In this document: positions 37,253 to 48,244 of the stretch, piece by piece
Position numbering within the stretch: the first letter of the stretch is position 1
Layout of the letters: every line of letters begins with the position of its first letter
DNA from: Pyrenopolyporus hunteri
Lineage: Eukaryota; Ascomycota; Sordariomycetes; Xylariales; Hypoxylaceae
NCBI GenBank assembly: GCA_902806595.1
Contig: CADCXC010000004.1
Location: 744,001-808,000, forward strand
Length of the DNA stretch: 64,000 bases
Direction: 5' to 3'
Position numbers and translations under genes: made by a program
The notes under the pieces: generated by a model
Database searches by the model: none
Told to the model about the DNA's origin: nothing
The model's input: the letters and a program-made list of their open reading frames with translations, nothing else

Positions 37253-40231
37253 TCACGATACGTGTACGAAAGCCCGCTTCTTGACGTTCTCAGCTCCCGT
37301 GCCGTCGTCCCAGTTCTCATCCACGTACTCCTTTACTCCCTTATCCTGTATCTGCATCCCGGCTATCTTCAGCGCCGCTATGTTATATCCCATCTCGTCC
37401 TTCTGCCTCTGGAGCGCCTTCCGCAGGTTCGATCGAATCCCGTCTAACATGGCCCGCATCGTCCTGCTAGCTACTATCTGGCGGTGATGGGTCTTCAACA
37501 TGAAGAATAGAATTTTGCACGTGAGAGGGATGTTCATTGACCTCACGGCAAAGAGGTTGATGAAGGTGAAGAGCATGGGGACCGAGGCAAACGGAAGAAC
37601 GAGGAGCGCGTCGTTCAATGCCGATGCCGCCGGTCTCTGAAGGACCTTCATGACATACTCCTCGGCACTAATATCGCCGTGGGCTATAAACATTGGATCG
37701 CGCTGGGGAGGCGCGATATTTGGGTTGGACGCCCGGGCTTCTGTCCATTCCTGCATGACATGCAAGTCGGCCATGCCAAGCTCCAACGCCTCCGCGATTC
37801 GTTCACCGTGGTTCAGCGTTTCCGAAGTTTGCTTCGTTGCGGCACCAACCTCCCCGTCTTCTTCCGCATCCAGATCCTGCTCTAAAGAGGTCGTCAACGT
37901 ACTTTCGTAAAGCTCCTCGATCTCCTTCTCCCTCTCTTCCTCGAGGAATATCTGCTCGTCCGTTTCTTCCCAGACCCGGATGCTCTTATCGTGGCTAGCG
38001 CTAACGATGAAAGGAGGCTCGCTGCTCTGGCTAATCGCTAGAGCCCAGATCTCCCCGTGATGGCCATCGAGCCGTTGTATTTGCTCGAATTTATCGCCAT
38101 CCCAATATTTAATCGTCCGGTCTTTGCTAGCGCTGAAGAAGTGGTGGCCATTCCCTTCCCGGTTATTCGGGAGAAACTTGACTTGTAAGATACTGTCCTG
38201 GTGCCCCAGCAATGCCTTGTGACAATCGCCAAAGTCAAGACCCCATATCCTAATGTTCTTATCCGCCGAACACGTGACGATTAACTTGCTGTCGTATGAA
38301 ATATCCATATCTAACACCGGTAGCTTGTGTCCGTAGAGGTTGAGATACAGCTTCAGGGAATCCACGAAAAATACCTTCACCGTGCTATCTAACAGAGCAA
38401 CAGCTAGGAGTTTAGCGTCCGGCGAGAATTTGAGGCTCAAGATATCATCGGAGACCTTTAGCGTCCGCGAATGAGCTAACTTTAGGCGTGATGTAGTTCG
38501 AGTTGTGCCTAGGACTTCCTCTTGCACAACCTGGACCTTCCAGAATTTGGCCGACTTGTCCGCGCTTCCGGAGACTATCGACCTCCCATCTGGATGAACT
38601 TGTAGGGACCAAATTGCCCCTTCGTGAGCTTTGACGGTATCCAGTAAACTACCTGTCGCTATCTCGAATAGTTCGATCTCGCCGCCTTTAGTACCAACGA
38701 CGACAAGCTTATCTCCGGGTAAGAAGGCACAGCAAAGAGCATATCCGCACTCCAAAGTTTTACCACACTTTTGTGTAAGCATCGACCATATTTTGAGGCT
38801 TCCGTTGGATGCTGAAGCGAGCCACTTGTCGTCGGAACTTAAAGCTAGGGATCGTATGTCTGCTCGGTGGCCCGGGATCTCGATCGACAACGCCCTCTCG
38901 TAATCGGGGACGTCTTCCTGTTTTGACTTCCCACTCTTCTCCTTCATGGGTAAATTGAACAGCTCCAGTTGGTTATTCGTCGTCCCAACTAGTAGCTGGA
39001 GCTTTTTCCTGCTCTTGCCATGCGTATCAGCCCAATCGACCGACCTCACTTTTCCACCTGTCCGAACTATCAGGTGCTGTGCAAATGCGTCTGTTATGTC
39101 GGCACTGCTAATGTCCTCATCTTGTTCATCCTCTTCGTCTTGTTTGGTTTCGCCGTTCGTGTCGGCTCCCTTCTTTTGCGCAAGCTTCTCCCTCCTTCTC
39201 TTCTTCTTCCTCGCTAGGCTTTTCTTAATCTCAGCCTCCGTACGTATCCTCCATACCTCGACAGATTTCTCTGAGCCATGTACGGCAAAATAGTCCCGGC
39301 GGGGATGGAACACAACTTCGGTGGCTTTATCCTTTCCGTGACGGAATAGAGTTCCTCGATCTCTCAGATATTGTACGTTGCCGGGTATGTCAACTAGATT
39401 TCTCGACGCAGCTAGCGAAGCAGCATCAAGGGCCCAAACCTTGAGTTCACCAGCGTTACCCGCAGTTATGCACCCGCTGCAGTCTGGAGAGAGCCCCAAG
39501 GCCCAGCATTCGCCATTTGTCTGCGCTATGTGCGTCTCGATGCAGTGGCGCGATCCCAGATCCCAAAGTTTGATCAGCGCATCTTTTCCTGTTGTAAGCA
39601 GAAAGCCTTCGGTCGAAGTATCGCCTGCGCCGTCAAGAGCCATTGCCTCAGGACCTTCTTCTTCCGGGGCCTGCTCTTGCGGTTCTACAAATTGTAACCC
39701 GGTTATCTGGTCCTTATGTCCCCGAAGCTTGAACTGGCCGACTTCTGCTACCAAATCCCAAATAACGACATTGGTATCTCTGGAACCGCTCGCAAGTCGG
39801 ACGCCGGATCGGTCGAATGCTAGACAGGTAATGGCCGAGCGGTGCCCATTAAAAGTGATGAAGGGGCTCGGGTCCTTGCTCCGCCATAATCGAACACTGC
39901 CGTCCTCGTAGCCGGCGGCGAATAGGTCCTGGTTGATCTGACTCTGAGCAATGGCTGTCACCTGGGCAGAACATTTCTCATCCCTCCATCGTTCAACCAC
40001 ATCTCCAGTCTTGATATCCCAGCATAAGAGCTCCTCATTCGCCGCGACAACTGCTTGGCCTGCGCCGGTGCTGGTGCGATTCTGCTGGGTCCAAAGGATA
40101 TTCGAAGTGCTGGAAGTTACGAGACCGAACGACTTGGAGTGCTCATACTTTCTGAAGTGGAATTCTCATTAGCGCGGGGTTTCCGCGACAAAATATCAAT
40201 GGATTGGCACTCACAAGTATGACTTGACCAT
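37253..40231 (-). CDS. utp12: U3 snoRNP / SSU processome WD40 protein Utp12 (Dip2)
   Basis: Two exons (40231-40215 and 40151-37253) give 971 aa. Exon 1 encodes only MVKSY plus two bases; after a 63 bp intron (GTGAGT donor, TTCAG acceptor) the protein continues LKYEHSKSFG, the expected Utp12/Dip2 N-terminus. The body is two WD40 propellers with many GH...D/W repeats, for example GHRSAITCLAFDRSG, SGSADKSAKFWKV, GHKLPVLDMDIS and GHQDSILQVKFLP. A Lys-rich charged insert (KKSLARKKKRRREK and an acidic tract) lies between repeats. The C-terminal Utp12 domain covers roughly residues 830-945 (LPFASVPMLFTFINLF, LKTHHRQIVASRTMR). The protein acts in the nucleolus within the UTP-B module, in early 18S pre-rRNA processing. 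Length fits the family. It is divergently transcribed from ARPC2, with GATA-like sites between. Confidence 0.95.
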
Positions 40232-40320
40232 TGTTGCGACCGGTTTGAACCTTGGGAAGTTTTTGTTTTCTTCCGCTGGGGAAACTCGGCCCTGGCGACT
40301 TTTTTTTCTTAGAGACGCGC

Positions 40321-40394
40321 GATAAGAATGTCTTATCGGGGTCCTACTTTTCGATAAGAATCTGGGCCGTCCGTACGATAAGGAATGGCTTATC
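40321..40394. promoter_or_regulatory. cluster of five GATA hexamers in the utp12/ARPC2 spacer
   Basis: GATAAG occurs at 40321, 40353 and 40377, and its complement CTTATC at 40332 and 40389. Two of the pairs are inverted repeats with five or six bases between (GATAAGAATGTCTTATC and GATAAGGAATGGCTTATC). They lie 90-165 bases upstream of the utp12 start and about 300 bases upstream of ARPC2. GATAAG is the core of fungal GATA-factor sites, and a hairpin-like palindrome may also be read here. Regulation by GATA factors is inference. Confidence 0.55.
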
Positions 40395-40576
40395 GCTAGT
40401 CGTAGCCCCCAAACGCACGGACCCAATCTGCTACGTAACGGGTGCACGTACTGTACAGCTTTAGGTACCTAGGTACCTATATACAATACAGCACATGGTG
40501 GATGCTTCTTTAAGCCCCACCAAGAGCAGCATTGAACGCCTAGCGAACGCTTATTGAACTCTCCCGTTTACATAAC

Positions 40577-40622
40577 CTCCAAGTCCAGTTCCAGTTCCAG
40601 TTCCGGGTCCAGGTCCAGGTTC
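40577..40622. repeat. GTCCAG/TTCCAG hexamer repeat upstream of ARPC2
   Basis: Seven imperfect units of AGTTCC/GGTCCA follow one another about 65 bases before the ARPC2 start codon, so they lie in its leader or core promoter. Confidence 0.7.
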
Positions 40623-40686
40623 CCAAACTCATACCGCAACAAACACAGAGTCTCGAAGCAAGCAGACCGGCCAATTCCTACCCACC

Positions 40687-41928
40687 ATGCTGCTTCTAGA
40701 CTACCAGAACGTATTACTAGAGTCTATACTCAAAGAGAGACTCTTCGGGTTAGTCTAGAATTTGAATGAGACTCCCTGCATCTATCTTAGAAGCCTAACC
40801 ATTCTATAATAAACTCAGTGCGCCTCCCGTGTCCATCGGCCAGACCGTTTCCGACTTCGACGGCGTAATCTTCCATATCTCGACTCCCGAGTCCAAGACG
40901 AAGATCTTGATCTCCATCCAGATCCGATGTTTTCGGGATCTTGTCAAATATGGTGCTGAGCAGGTGCTCCAGCGCGAGTATGGCCCCTATGTTGTGGCAC
41001 CCGAGACCGGCTATGATTTCTCGATCCAGATCGACTTGGAGAATTTACCAGAAGAGAAGGGTAATTACATGATATGCACGGCTCTACCAGACTCTCGCCA
41101 TGCTAACGAGCTCTGCAGAGGCTCGAGAAGAGCTGGTCACCAAGGTCTCCTTATTGAAGCGGAACGCCATGGCCGCCCCGTTCGAGCACGCCTACGCCGA
41201 ACACTATAAGCTGAAGGAGGAGGCCTCGAAGTACACGTCCGAAGAAGCGCCGCAGGGAGTCCGAGAAGGCGGTGAGGTCATGGCCATTCACTACCGCGAC
41301 GAGGAGGCTATTTACGTCAAGGCAAGCCACGACCGCGTGACCGTCATCTTCAGCACTGTCTTCCGCGAGGAGACGGATAGGATATTTGGGAAGGTCTTTA
41401 TACAGGAATTCGTCGAGACCCGGAAGAGAGCCATCCAGAATGCTCCCCAAGTTCTGTTTAGGAATGATCCCCCGCTAGAATTACAAGGTGTTCCTGGCGT
41501 ACAGGCCACCTCTAACGGGGAGGTCGGATATGTCACTTTCGGTACGTTGCATGCTACGACATCTCTGGAACTCACTCTTAACCTCGACAGTTCTGTTCAC
41601 GCGACACTTGACGCCCCAGCGAATGCCCGAGGTCATCTCCCATATCCAGACCTTCCGGGACTATTTCCACTACCATATCAAAGCTTCCAAGGTACGAGTG
41701 TTTTAGTCTCAAATTGTTTCGGACTATTTTAACGAGATGACTAGGCGTACATCCACTCCCGTATGAGAAGGCGAACGGCGGACTTCCTACAAGGTACGAT
41801 TACATCCATAACATTGGGTGGTTCACATATACTTACCATAACCCGCAGTACTCCGAAGAGCCAGACCCGAGAACGAAGAAAAGGAGAAGAAGACAGCAAG
41901 CGGAAGGACATTCAAAGTTCAAGCTTAG
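40687..41928 (+). CDS. ARPC2: Arp2/3 complex subunit 2 (p34-Arc)
   Basis: Six exons: 40687-40748, 40819-41060, 41119-41541, 41591-41691, 41745-41793 and 41849-41928, giving 318 aa, the normal family length. Every junction keeps phase and the introns are 49-70 bp. The N-terminus reads MLLLDYQNVLLESIL, followed by the conserved DFDGVIFHIS strand and LISIQIRCF. The second half carries VLFTRHLTPQRMPEVISHIQ and the long C-terminal helix TFRDYFHYHIKASKAYIHSRMR, which in the family pairs with ARPC4 to form the core of the complex. The protein works in the cytoplasm at actin patches, where the complex nucleates branched actin for endocytosis. Start context CACCATGC is good. The gene is divergent from utp12. 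Confidence 0.95.
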
Positions 41929-43011
41929 AGAAGTTGTAGGACAATGTTCCTCGAGACATAGAGGCAACGCGTCAGCCTACCCCCCGTGTACGCAGCGTCA
42001 TGACGAATAATACCACGATGAATCGATAAGTTGATACTATCTACTCGTACTTATAGCTATATCTTCCAGGCTCCCAATTTCGATATTAGAAAACGTGTAT
42101 AAGATACATCAATCCCTTCGTTGGCCTCTACTGAGTATTATCCGGACCTTCCATGCGCGATATAGTAAACCCTTGTGGGGCTCCCGGACGGCGGGTATCT
42201 ACTGAGAACGTCGTGTTGTCCAGGTAGATGTGCTCGGATCCATTGCGCCCTTGTAAGTCCAATAGCATGGCCCCAACGTCCCATTCCCGAGCATATCGGA
42301 CAATTCCGCTCAGCTAGGAGCCAAGTAATGACAGACGATAAGGTCGATATACAAGCTAGTATTACTACCACATTATTGAAGAGTAGTGCCAGAGATATCA
42401 TATTCTGGAAATCATCCATTTCGCTCGCGAGATTTCTAACAATTGAAAGATTCTTAAAATGTGAGTAATAGGAAGGCTGTCGTCCGCACTTAGATTGTGT
42501 CTTTTCCTGTGGATGAGTGAGGTTTGAATCGTTTGGCGTCGCTTGTTCTATACAAGGAATGATTAGTGCGATATATAGTCCTCGAACTCTCTACAACGCC
42601 TACTATAATAAGGGAAAGGAAGGGATATCATTTGTCTAGTAGGTTCTTAACTCCCGTACGCGCCTAAGCTAAACGAGTAGCTCGAAACGCCGAAGTTATA
42701 GGGAGATTATTCGAGGCCTTAGTAGTACTCGTCTAACTCCCTTATTCACTATTCCTTATAGGAAATTCTTCTTATGGTTAATAGTGTATATTGCGTATGT
42801 ACCTGCCATCTTACATATCTCCCTACCCCGACGAGCAAGCCGTGTGCACTAACAACCAACTTGCCGACGTTACTACCATGGAACCAGCCAATCGACCTAC
42901 TTACATGAAAAGAATCATGATACTTGGTTATATATAGAGCATCTCACCGTCTAAAGGGTATTTGGGGCCGGCAATACCGTTGAAGGTCCGTTAATATATC
43001 CCTTGGTCACC
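41929..43011. other. spacer, no gene seen
   Basis: This 1.1 kb separates convergent ARPC2 and the small Cys-rich gene. Frames up to 97 codons exist on both strands near 42,140-42,470 but overlap each other and lack any domain. The stretch 42,500-42,960 is AT-rich. Confidence 0.65.
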
Positions 43012-43515
43012 TTACCTGGTATGGTCCCAAAACATCATTAGATGCGCGTCGACCTCCTGCCTCTTCTTCCTCAGGAAATCAGCGGGATTAAGCTGTCCCG
43101 GCGCGTCTGTAAAGGTAGCGCTAGAACCAACCGGCTTCTCCCTCTTCTCTATCTCCGCAATCTTCTCCCTGGTCCTCGATATCCTCACTGAGGGACTCGG
43201 CCGCTTCTCAGGCTGAAGACCAGCTTCGTCTAGATGCTTCATACACTGATCGTAACTCGTCTCCATGTGTTTCCTTAGTTCCGCGATCCGCTCCTTCACG
43301 GCCTTGAACGTCTTGTCCATCCTGACCTTCTTAGCGTGGCAGGGGGGACACAGGCGCGGGACTCTAAGGCTGCTCCGTCCGTGTGTCTCCATAAGGTCGC
43401 ATGGCTCCGGACTCAGTCCCGACTCGTAGTCCCGCTGTATCTCGCAGGCTTGTAAGGGCGTCGGGTTGGTAACGGTGTGGTTACACAGGAAGACGGTCTT
43501 ACGATGGTGGCACAT
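43012..43515 (-). CDS. small Cys/His-rich N-terminal, coiled-coil hypothetical protein
   Basis: A single-exon gene of 167 codons. The first 66 residues carry a Cys/His set (MCHHRKTVFLCNH, then ACEIQ, EPCD and RLCPPCHAKK) that looks like a small zinc-binding module of the sort found in many unnamed filamentous-fungal proteins. Residues about 67-140 are charged and helix-prone (KAVKERIAELRKHMETS and REKIAEIEKREK), suggesting a coiled coil. No signal peptide or membrane segment is present. I do not recognise a named family. At the very end the codons for TR overlap a good splice donor (CAG/GTAAGG); a 65 bp intron to TTTAG would change the end to RR and stop. The start is the only upstream Met. 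It sits between two spacers with no close partner. Confidence 0.65.
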   Translation of the reverse strand: MCHHRKTVFLCNHTVTNPTPLQACEIQRDYESGLSPEPCDLMETHGRSSLRVPRLCPPCHAKKVRMDKTFKAVKERIAELRKHMETSYDQCMKHLDEAGLQPEKRPSPSVRISRTREKIAEIEKREKPVGSSATFTDAPGQLNPADFLRKKRQEVDAHLMMFWDHTR

Positions 43516-44552
43516 GTTTTACTACGAGAGAGGGAGTTTTCGGCGGCGGGAAACAGAAAGTGTTAATGGAGACAGGTAACTCCTAGCGACTTACCTGAGA
43601 TGCGGCTAATATGGGACTAGAGATTATGATTCGAGGGCTGCTTATAACAGGCATAAGGGAAAGATGCCTGATCTTTTATAGCATCCATATCGGTTGACAA
43701 TGAGATTGTATCGCCTCTTTCTCCCTGCTGGTCTGTCCTCTGAAGACAAAGACTTCATTCTTTATCCAACTCAGGTGTTTGTACTAGGAGATAAACATTG
43801 CCTACACTTCAATCCACAATGCATTGTTCCATCGAGGTTGACAAGAGGTACTAGTTTTTTGGGGGCACATTGAGCTCTTTATGTTAGTACTACAAATTGG
43901 GACAACATTGTATTGACCTCAAGTACCAAGAGGCATTCTAGGGCGATGATTTACAGGGCTATTCGCCAAGATGCCATAGAATTCGTATGCTCCTGTGTTT
44001 TGAATCTATGATTGATAGTATATTAATCTCAGCAAAGCAATCTACCAACTACCAACTTCAGTCTTACCTACATCCCTTGATGTTGACCTAATTCATATCA
44101 CAATGCCTTATATATAATCAAACATTTGGGCTTCTAGTATTAATATTCGGGGTTTTAGGGCGTAGGATACTTTTGAGTGATGCCTAGGTATATTCTTACC
44201 CATTTGAGTGCGAAGAAGGGGGCCTCAAGGCGAAGTTATGATCCTAACCAAGATAGCTTGATTAGAAAATAGGAAAAGACGTATTTAAGCTGCGCAGCAT
44301 AAATAAGAATAATATATGGTATCCATAAAGGAACAGATATCTCATAATACTAAATGGTATATTCAGCTATGGAAGACTTTCTGGTAGCGTTATTCCCCCG
44401 GCTAGGCTATTGTAGTCGAGAAATAGGGGCTCAAGACGATAAGCGAAAACTCTCGCCCCTTTTACCAAACACCCAATCGCATACTCACGCAAGGCCTTGG
44501 TATCTGCTCGAACCCGCAACCCGCCCCCTTCTCGACCTACTGACCCCAATCC
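43516..44552. other. AT-rich spacer
   Basis: About 1 kb that reads as AT-rich and stop-dense, with no gene. It separates two minus-strand genes. The richness in TA dinucleotides would be compatible with an old repeat-induced point-mutation target, but no repeat partner is visible within the window. Confidence 0.55.
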
Positions 44553-45788
44553 TCAAGTATTACCATATCCGTAGCTCGACTTCTGCCGTCTCATAACATC
44601 CGCCCACATCTCATCGACCAGCGCATCCTGATCGTCCTCGCTATCGTCCGCATAATCGAACTGCGCCTCCACCTCCCTCACGTCCTCTATAACCGGGCCC
44701 AGCATCTGCGCCCTGTAGCACCCCCCTTCGGCCTGCGAAACCCGATACACGCACGACGGCGGCACCCAGTACCTCCTCCTCCTCCCCCTGCTGCTGCTAC
44801 TGCTCCGCGTGCCCGCGCCGTCCCGGTCCCGCCTCCCCCGCCGCACCCGGAACACGTACCCGGCCTGCCGGTACCACGGGTTCGCGTACAGCGCAAACAC
44901 GTCCTTGAGCGCGTCGCGCGCGTCCTCTAGCCTGGCAACCCGCTCCTCCGCCGGAAGCGTGACCTGGAACATCGGGCTGCGCGACGGCGTCCGCGGGTCC
45001 TGCAGGCGCGGCTCCCCCGTGCGCCGGTCCGCGCGCACGGGGAACATGTCGAATTTCACGCCGGGCTGGGAGTCTAGCCCTAGGGCTTCCTGGACGCATC
45101 GCCCGACGACCCCGACGAGCGGCCGGAAGATGCTGACCATTCGCTGGTTGAGCTCGGCTTGCGTCCAGAAGGTGGCGCTTTCGGGCCGCTCGTGCAGGTC
45201 TACGGCGGTGATGGGGATGGAGGAGCGGCAGCGGGCGATTTGGGGGGTGTGGGAGGCAGGGGAGGCTTGGCGTTGGTGGTGCTGTCGTTGGTAGCGCGTG
45301 CTTGAGTAACGGCTGGCATATTCTCCTGAAAAATATGCCTCGCTGTGAGACTCAGGGGGGATGGTTGTTAGTTCTTCCATGTAGGCTTGAGGCGCTGGAG
45401 GAGGAGTCGGGGCTGGTGGAAGCGCTATGTTGGGATGCCAAGTAGGACAACGTCTAGGCGAGCGGTACCCAGGAGGTGAGCCGATATAGTGTTCCTGGTT
45501 GGCATCGTGTGCTAGGACAGGTAAAGACGGTCTATGGGCTGGCTCTGCTCGTAAGGCGCGCCACGTAGGAGTGTATGGGCGTCCTGAGGTAGATGATCTA
45601 GGATAATGAGTAGACTCAGAATAGGAGGGGATGTTGGGAGCGAAGCTTTCGGCCGGTCTTGCTCGCCCACCGTTCCGAGTAGTGGTTACTCTAACCGCAT
45701 GAAAAGATTCTCGGCGTACTCTTTCAAATCTCTCAAGAAGTATTTCTCGAGGCCCCCCGAGGATCGTTAACTCGGTGTCGGAATCCAT
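44553..45788 (-). CDS. hypothetical protein, Pro/Arg-rich with a conserved-looking C-terminal half
   Basis: An open frame of 411 codons from MDSDTELTILGG, whose start context (AAGCCATGG) is strong. The frame is open to a Met at 45,938, which would add 50 residues of less coding-like sequence, so I prefer the shorter form. Residues about 1-200 are Pro, Ser, Arg and Tyr-rich and likely disordered. The C-terminal 200 residues look folded: ATFWTQAELNQRMVSIFRPL, GVKFDMFPVRADRR, FQVTLPAEERVARLEDARD and YANPWYRQAGYVFRVRRG, ending in an acidic tail. I recognise no domain. No signal peptide or transmembrane segment is visible. The second half is GC-rich. Nothing nearby suggests a partner. Confidence 0.6.
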   Translation of the reverse strand: MDSDTELTILGGPREILLERFERVRRESFHAVRVTTTRNGGRARPAESFAPNIPSYSESTHYPRSSTSGRPYTPTWRALRAEPAHRPSLPVLAHDANQEHYIGSPPGYRSPRRCPTWHPNIALPPAPTPPPAPQAYMEELTTIPPESHSEAYFSGEYASRYSSTRYQRQHHQRQASPASHTPQIARCRSSIPITAVDLHERPESATFWTQAELNQRMVSIFRPLVGVVGRCVQEALGLDSQPGVKFDMFPVRADRRTGEPRLQDPRTPSRSPMFQVTLPAEERVARLEDARDALKDVFALYANPWYRQAGYVFRVRRGRRDRDGAGTRSSSSSRGRRRRYWVPPSCVYRVSQAEGGCYRAQMLGPVIEDVREVEAQFDYADDSEDDQDALVDEMWADVMRRQKSSYGYGNT

Positions 45789-46670
45789 GGCTTGTTTAAG
45801 TCGGGTATGCTGCCTAATGTAAATTGTTAGGAAGATTTCTTTCATGCTGGAAAGGATGTAGGAGGCTTTTTGATATGTGCCAAAGTTCTTGATTATAAAG
45901 GTTTGGCGAAGATTCGCACCTCCGTTGTAGTCCATCATCGCTAACGTGGAAAGTGATTCATCCCCGGCAACAAAGTCGTGCGTGTCGAATCTCCATGAAC
46001 CATGGTCATGATACCGTGTTTAAGCGCAACCACAGCAACTTACGCAACTTTTGGCCGGTGTATGGCCACAGTCGTGCAATCGAGCCTTGAGCCTAGCTTA
46101 GGGAGGTCATCAGCAGTCAAATTACGAGTATATATGAATTGAGTCATAATCACGTTGGTTAAGTACTCACTTGTGTGTCGAATTACATATCGGACTTGAA
46201 GCCAAAGACTTAACGGATGCTTGACTTTCGTTAGCCTCTTTTTACCTTGTAAACTTGGATGGACTTCCACTTACGTGGAGTTAGGAGTTCTTTCGGTAGA
46301 CTGCAAATGTTGACGGTTCGCCAGAAAGGGGGTGGCCAATTGTGATAATTGTCTCAGGGTTATCTCATGGGAATTCAACGGGACGCTTGTTTTTATCTGC
46401 AGTAACTATTACTTCTATAACTAGACACTTAGTAACTTGTATTATAGCCTTGGATTTTCGAAATGAAGAATGTATGTACCTGTCCCAGAATAAGGGGTAA
46501 GTGTGTGCCATAGAGAATAAGCAGAGCGGCTTAAGCCGAGTGTATGATAAATTTATTACTTATAGATATTTAGAACGTACGACGCCCTGAAGTTACCGAT
46601 AGATACTCTTTAGGAAAAGAGGCAGTGGGTACGGAGATGATGCTTTTATTTTACCCCTTTGCTGTAAGGG
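45789..46670. other. spacer, no gene seen
   Basis: The spacer holds the promoter of the hypothetical gene to its left and the 3' side of the HAD gene to its right. A 76-codon minus frame at 46,040-46,270 has no support. The last 250 bases are AT-rich. Confidence 0.6.
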
Positions 46671-47531
46671 TCAACTAAGAACGAACTTGCTATCTGGTAT
46701 ATCTTCATAATTAGAAGTCCACGCAAGCTTACATGTCGGACTCTGGTCCCGAACATGCGGCACCTCCTGCCCTATCCTCCTCAGGGTACTCAGCAGCGAC
46801 GAGTCATCCTTATCCGAGATGACGAACCCCATGTCAGCAGCGAGCAGGCACTCCAGATCTGTAGTCGAGTCGCCAAAGTAGACCTTCGGCTTCGTGGCCA
46901 ACCCCTCGGCTTCGAGCATAGCTTCCATGGCATCCAGCTTGTCGCGCGAGTTCGTTAGATTCCTCGGCTCCCCCTCGCCACCAGCCCCCGCGCCCTCCGG
47001 ATTGAGCACCGGAGGACCGGCGATCGACCCGTCCTCGCGCACATCGTTCGCGATGACCGCGACGCCGGGGAGCTCGCCGCACGCGCCCTCAATGAACGCG
47101 GAGCTCCAATTCACCGAGAGCACCCAGACGCGCCAGCCCTGCCTCAGCCTCTCGCGCACGAAGCGCTCAAAGCCGGGCCGCAGGGCGATCGTGCCGTCCT
47201 TCACGAGGTCGCGGCCGGCGGCGCGGAAAGCCTCCGGGCTGATGCCGCGGAACAGGCGGCAGTCGTTGATGCGGCCGAGCGAGCGGGTCTCGACGGTCTT
47301 CATCCGGCGCAGGAACTCGATCTCCTGGTCGGGCAGGCTGCGGGCGTGCGGCCGGGGGCGGTACCCGTGCACGTGGGCGCTGTGGTCGTCGACGTAGGCG
47401 CTGACGACGGCGTCCCACTCCTTCTGCAGGTCCTGGCCCTCGTCGGCCCGCACGCGCAGCGCGAAGTTGGCCAGCTCCCCCACGGTGTCCTGGGCCGTGA
47501 TGGTTCCGTCGAAGTCGAGGAAGATGCTCAT
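46671..47531 (-). CDS. HAD-superfamily phosphatase, phosphoserine-phosphatase-like
   Basis: A single exon of 286 codons. Motif I is at the N-terminus (FLDFDGTITAQDT; Asp6 nucleophile and Asp8 acid/base by position). A helical cap follows (residues about 20-110). Motif II is the Ser in VWVLSVNWSS, and motif III/IV is VYFGDSTTDLECLLAAD near residue 217-233. This order matches the small HAD subclass I phosphatases that resemble phosphoserine phosphatase and the fungal YNL010W-type proteins. The reaction is hydrolysis of a small phosphate ester; the substrate cannot be told from sequence. The enzyme should be cytosolic, as no targeting signal is seen. Start context CACCATGAGC is good. The middle of the gene is GC-rich, which creates long antisense shadow frames. 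The spacer to TFIIF beta is 0.7 kb. Confidence 0.88.
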   Translation of the reverse strand: MSIFLDFDGTITAQDTVGELANFALRVRADEGQDLQKEWDAVVSAYVDDHSAHVHGYRPRPHARSLPDQEIEFLRRMKTVETRSLGRINDCRLFRGISPEAFRAAGRDLVKDGTIALRPGFERFVRERLRQGWRVWVLSVNWSSAFIEGACGELPGVAVIANDVREDGSIAGPPVLNPEGAGAGGEGEPRNLTNSRDKLDAMEAMLEAEGLATKPKVYFGDSTTDLECLLAADMGFVISDKDDSSLLSTLRRIGQEVPHVRDQSPTCKLAWTSNYEDIPDSKFVLS

Positions 47532-48244
47532 GGTGAAATAGTTAGGTACATAAATGGGCGCTGTGGAATGATGGAGCGAGGAAGAGCGGAGTAAGGGGGT
47601 TCGCGTCTACTCGGCTGTTGGTTGGTGGGTGGCAAATTTGTGGGGATAAAGGAATCCCCTTTGCTTGCGAGATAGAGGTGCTGAAATATTATTATGCATG
47701 TTGATGCTAGAAAGGGGCTACGGAGTGAATTGATCTACAGTGACTCTATAACGTAAGAAGGTTAATAATAGGAGTCGACTTTTCAGTAGTAAGTTAGATG
47801 TTATTATAGGTAGTTTAGGTTAAGTAATGATTAACACGAGCTACATATAGTTGCTGCTGTTGACTTAGAAAGGCCGGAGGTATTAAGTCTTATTACGTCT
47901 TTTTACGTCAGGGCTTGAAATGTGAAAGGGACACATTCGTCGTCGTCGTAGCATGCAATATACTTTGCCCTATCTTCTCTATAGAGCCTACTGCGTAGCA
48001 TTAGTTGATCTTGTACTGGGTAGTCTATATTTGCACGCGGGTCCTGACCACTAAACCTCAGTCCTGTTTGTGCGATGCCGAGGGTATCATTTATGGTACA
48101 AGGCACCTGATTTGTATGCCATATCCCGAGAAGACGCCGTAACTCCTTTTCCATGCCCCAGACCTCTTGGCCGTCATTTTTCTTTTTTTATAGTGAAATC
48201 ACCTTCCCCAAATACATACCTACTACCAGGGAGGTATGTTTCGA
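47532..48244. other. spacer, no gene seen
   Basis: This is the promoter of the HAD gene and the 3' region of TFIIF beta. The part 47,640-47,920 is AT-rich. A frame of 83 codons at 47,903-48,154 on the minus strand has no recognisable content. Confidence 0.65.

Noticed and set aside
45789..45938. Upstream 50-codon extension of the hypothetical gene at 44,553-45,788
   Set aside because: Its translation is not protein-like in the same way, and the downstream ATG has a much stronger start context; kept only as an alternative start.
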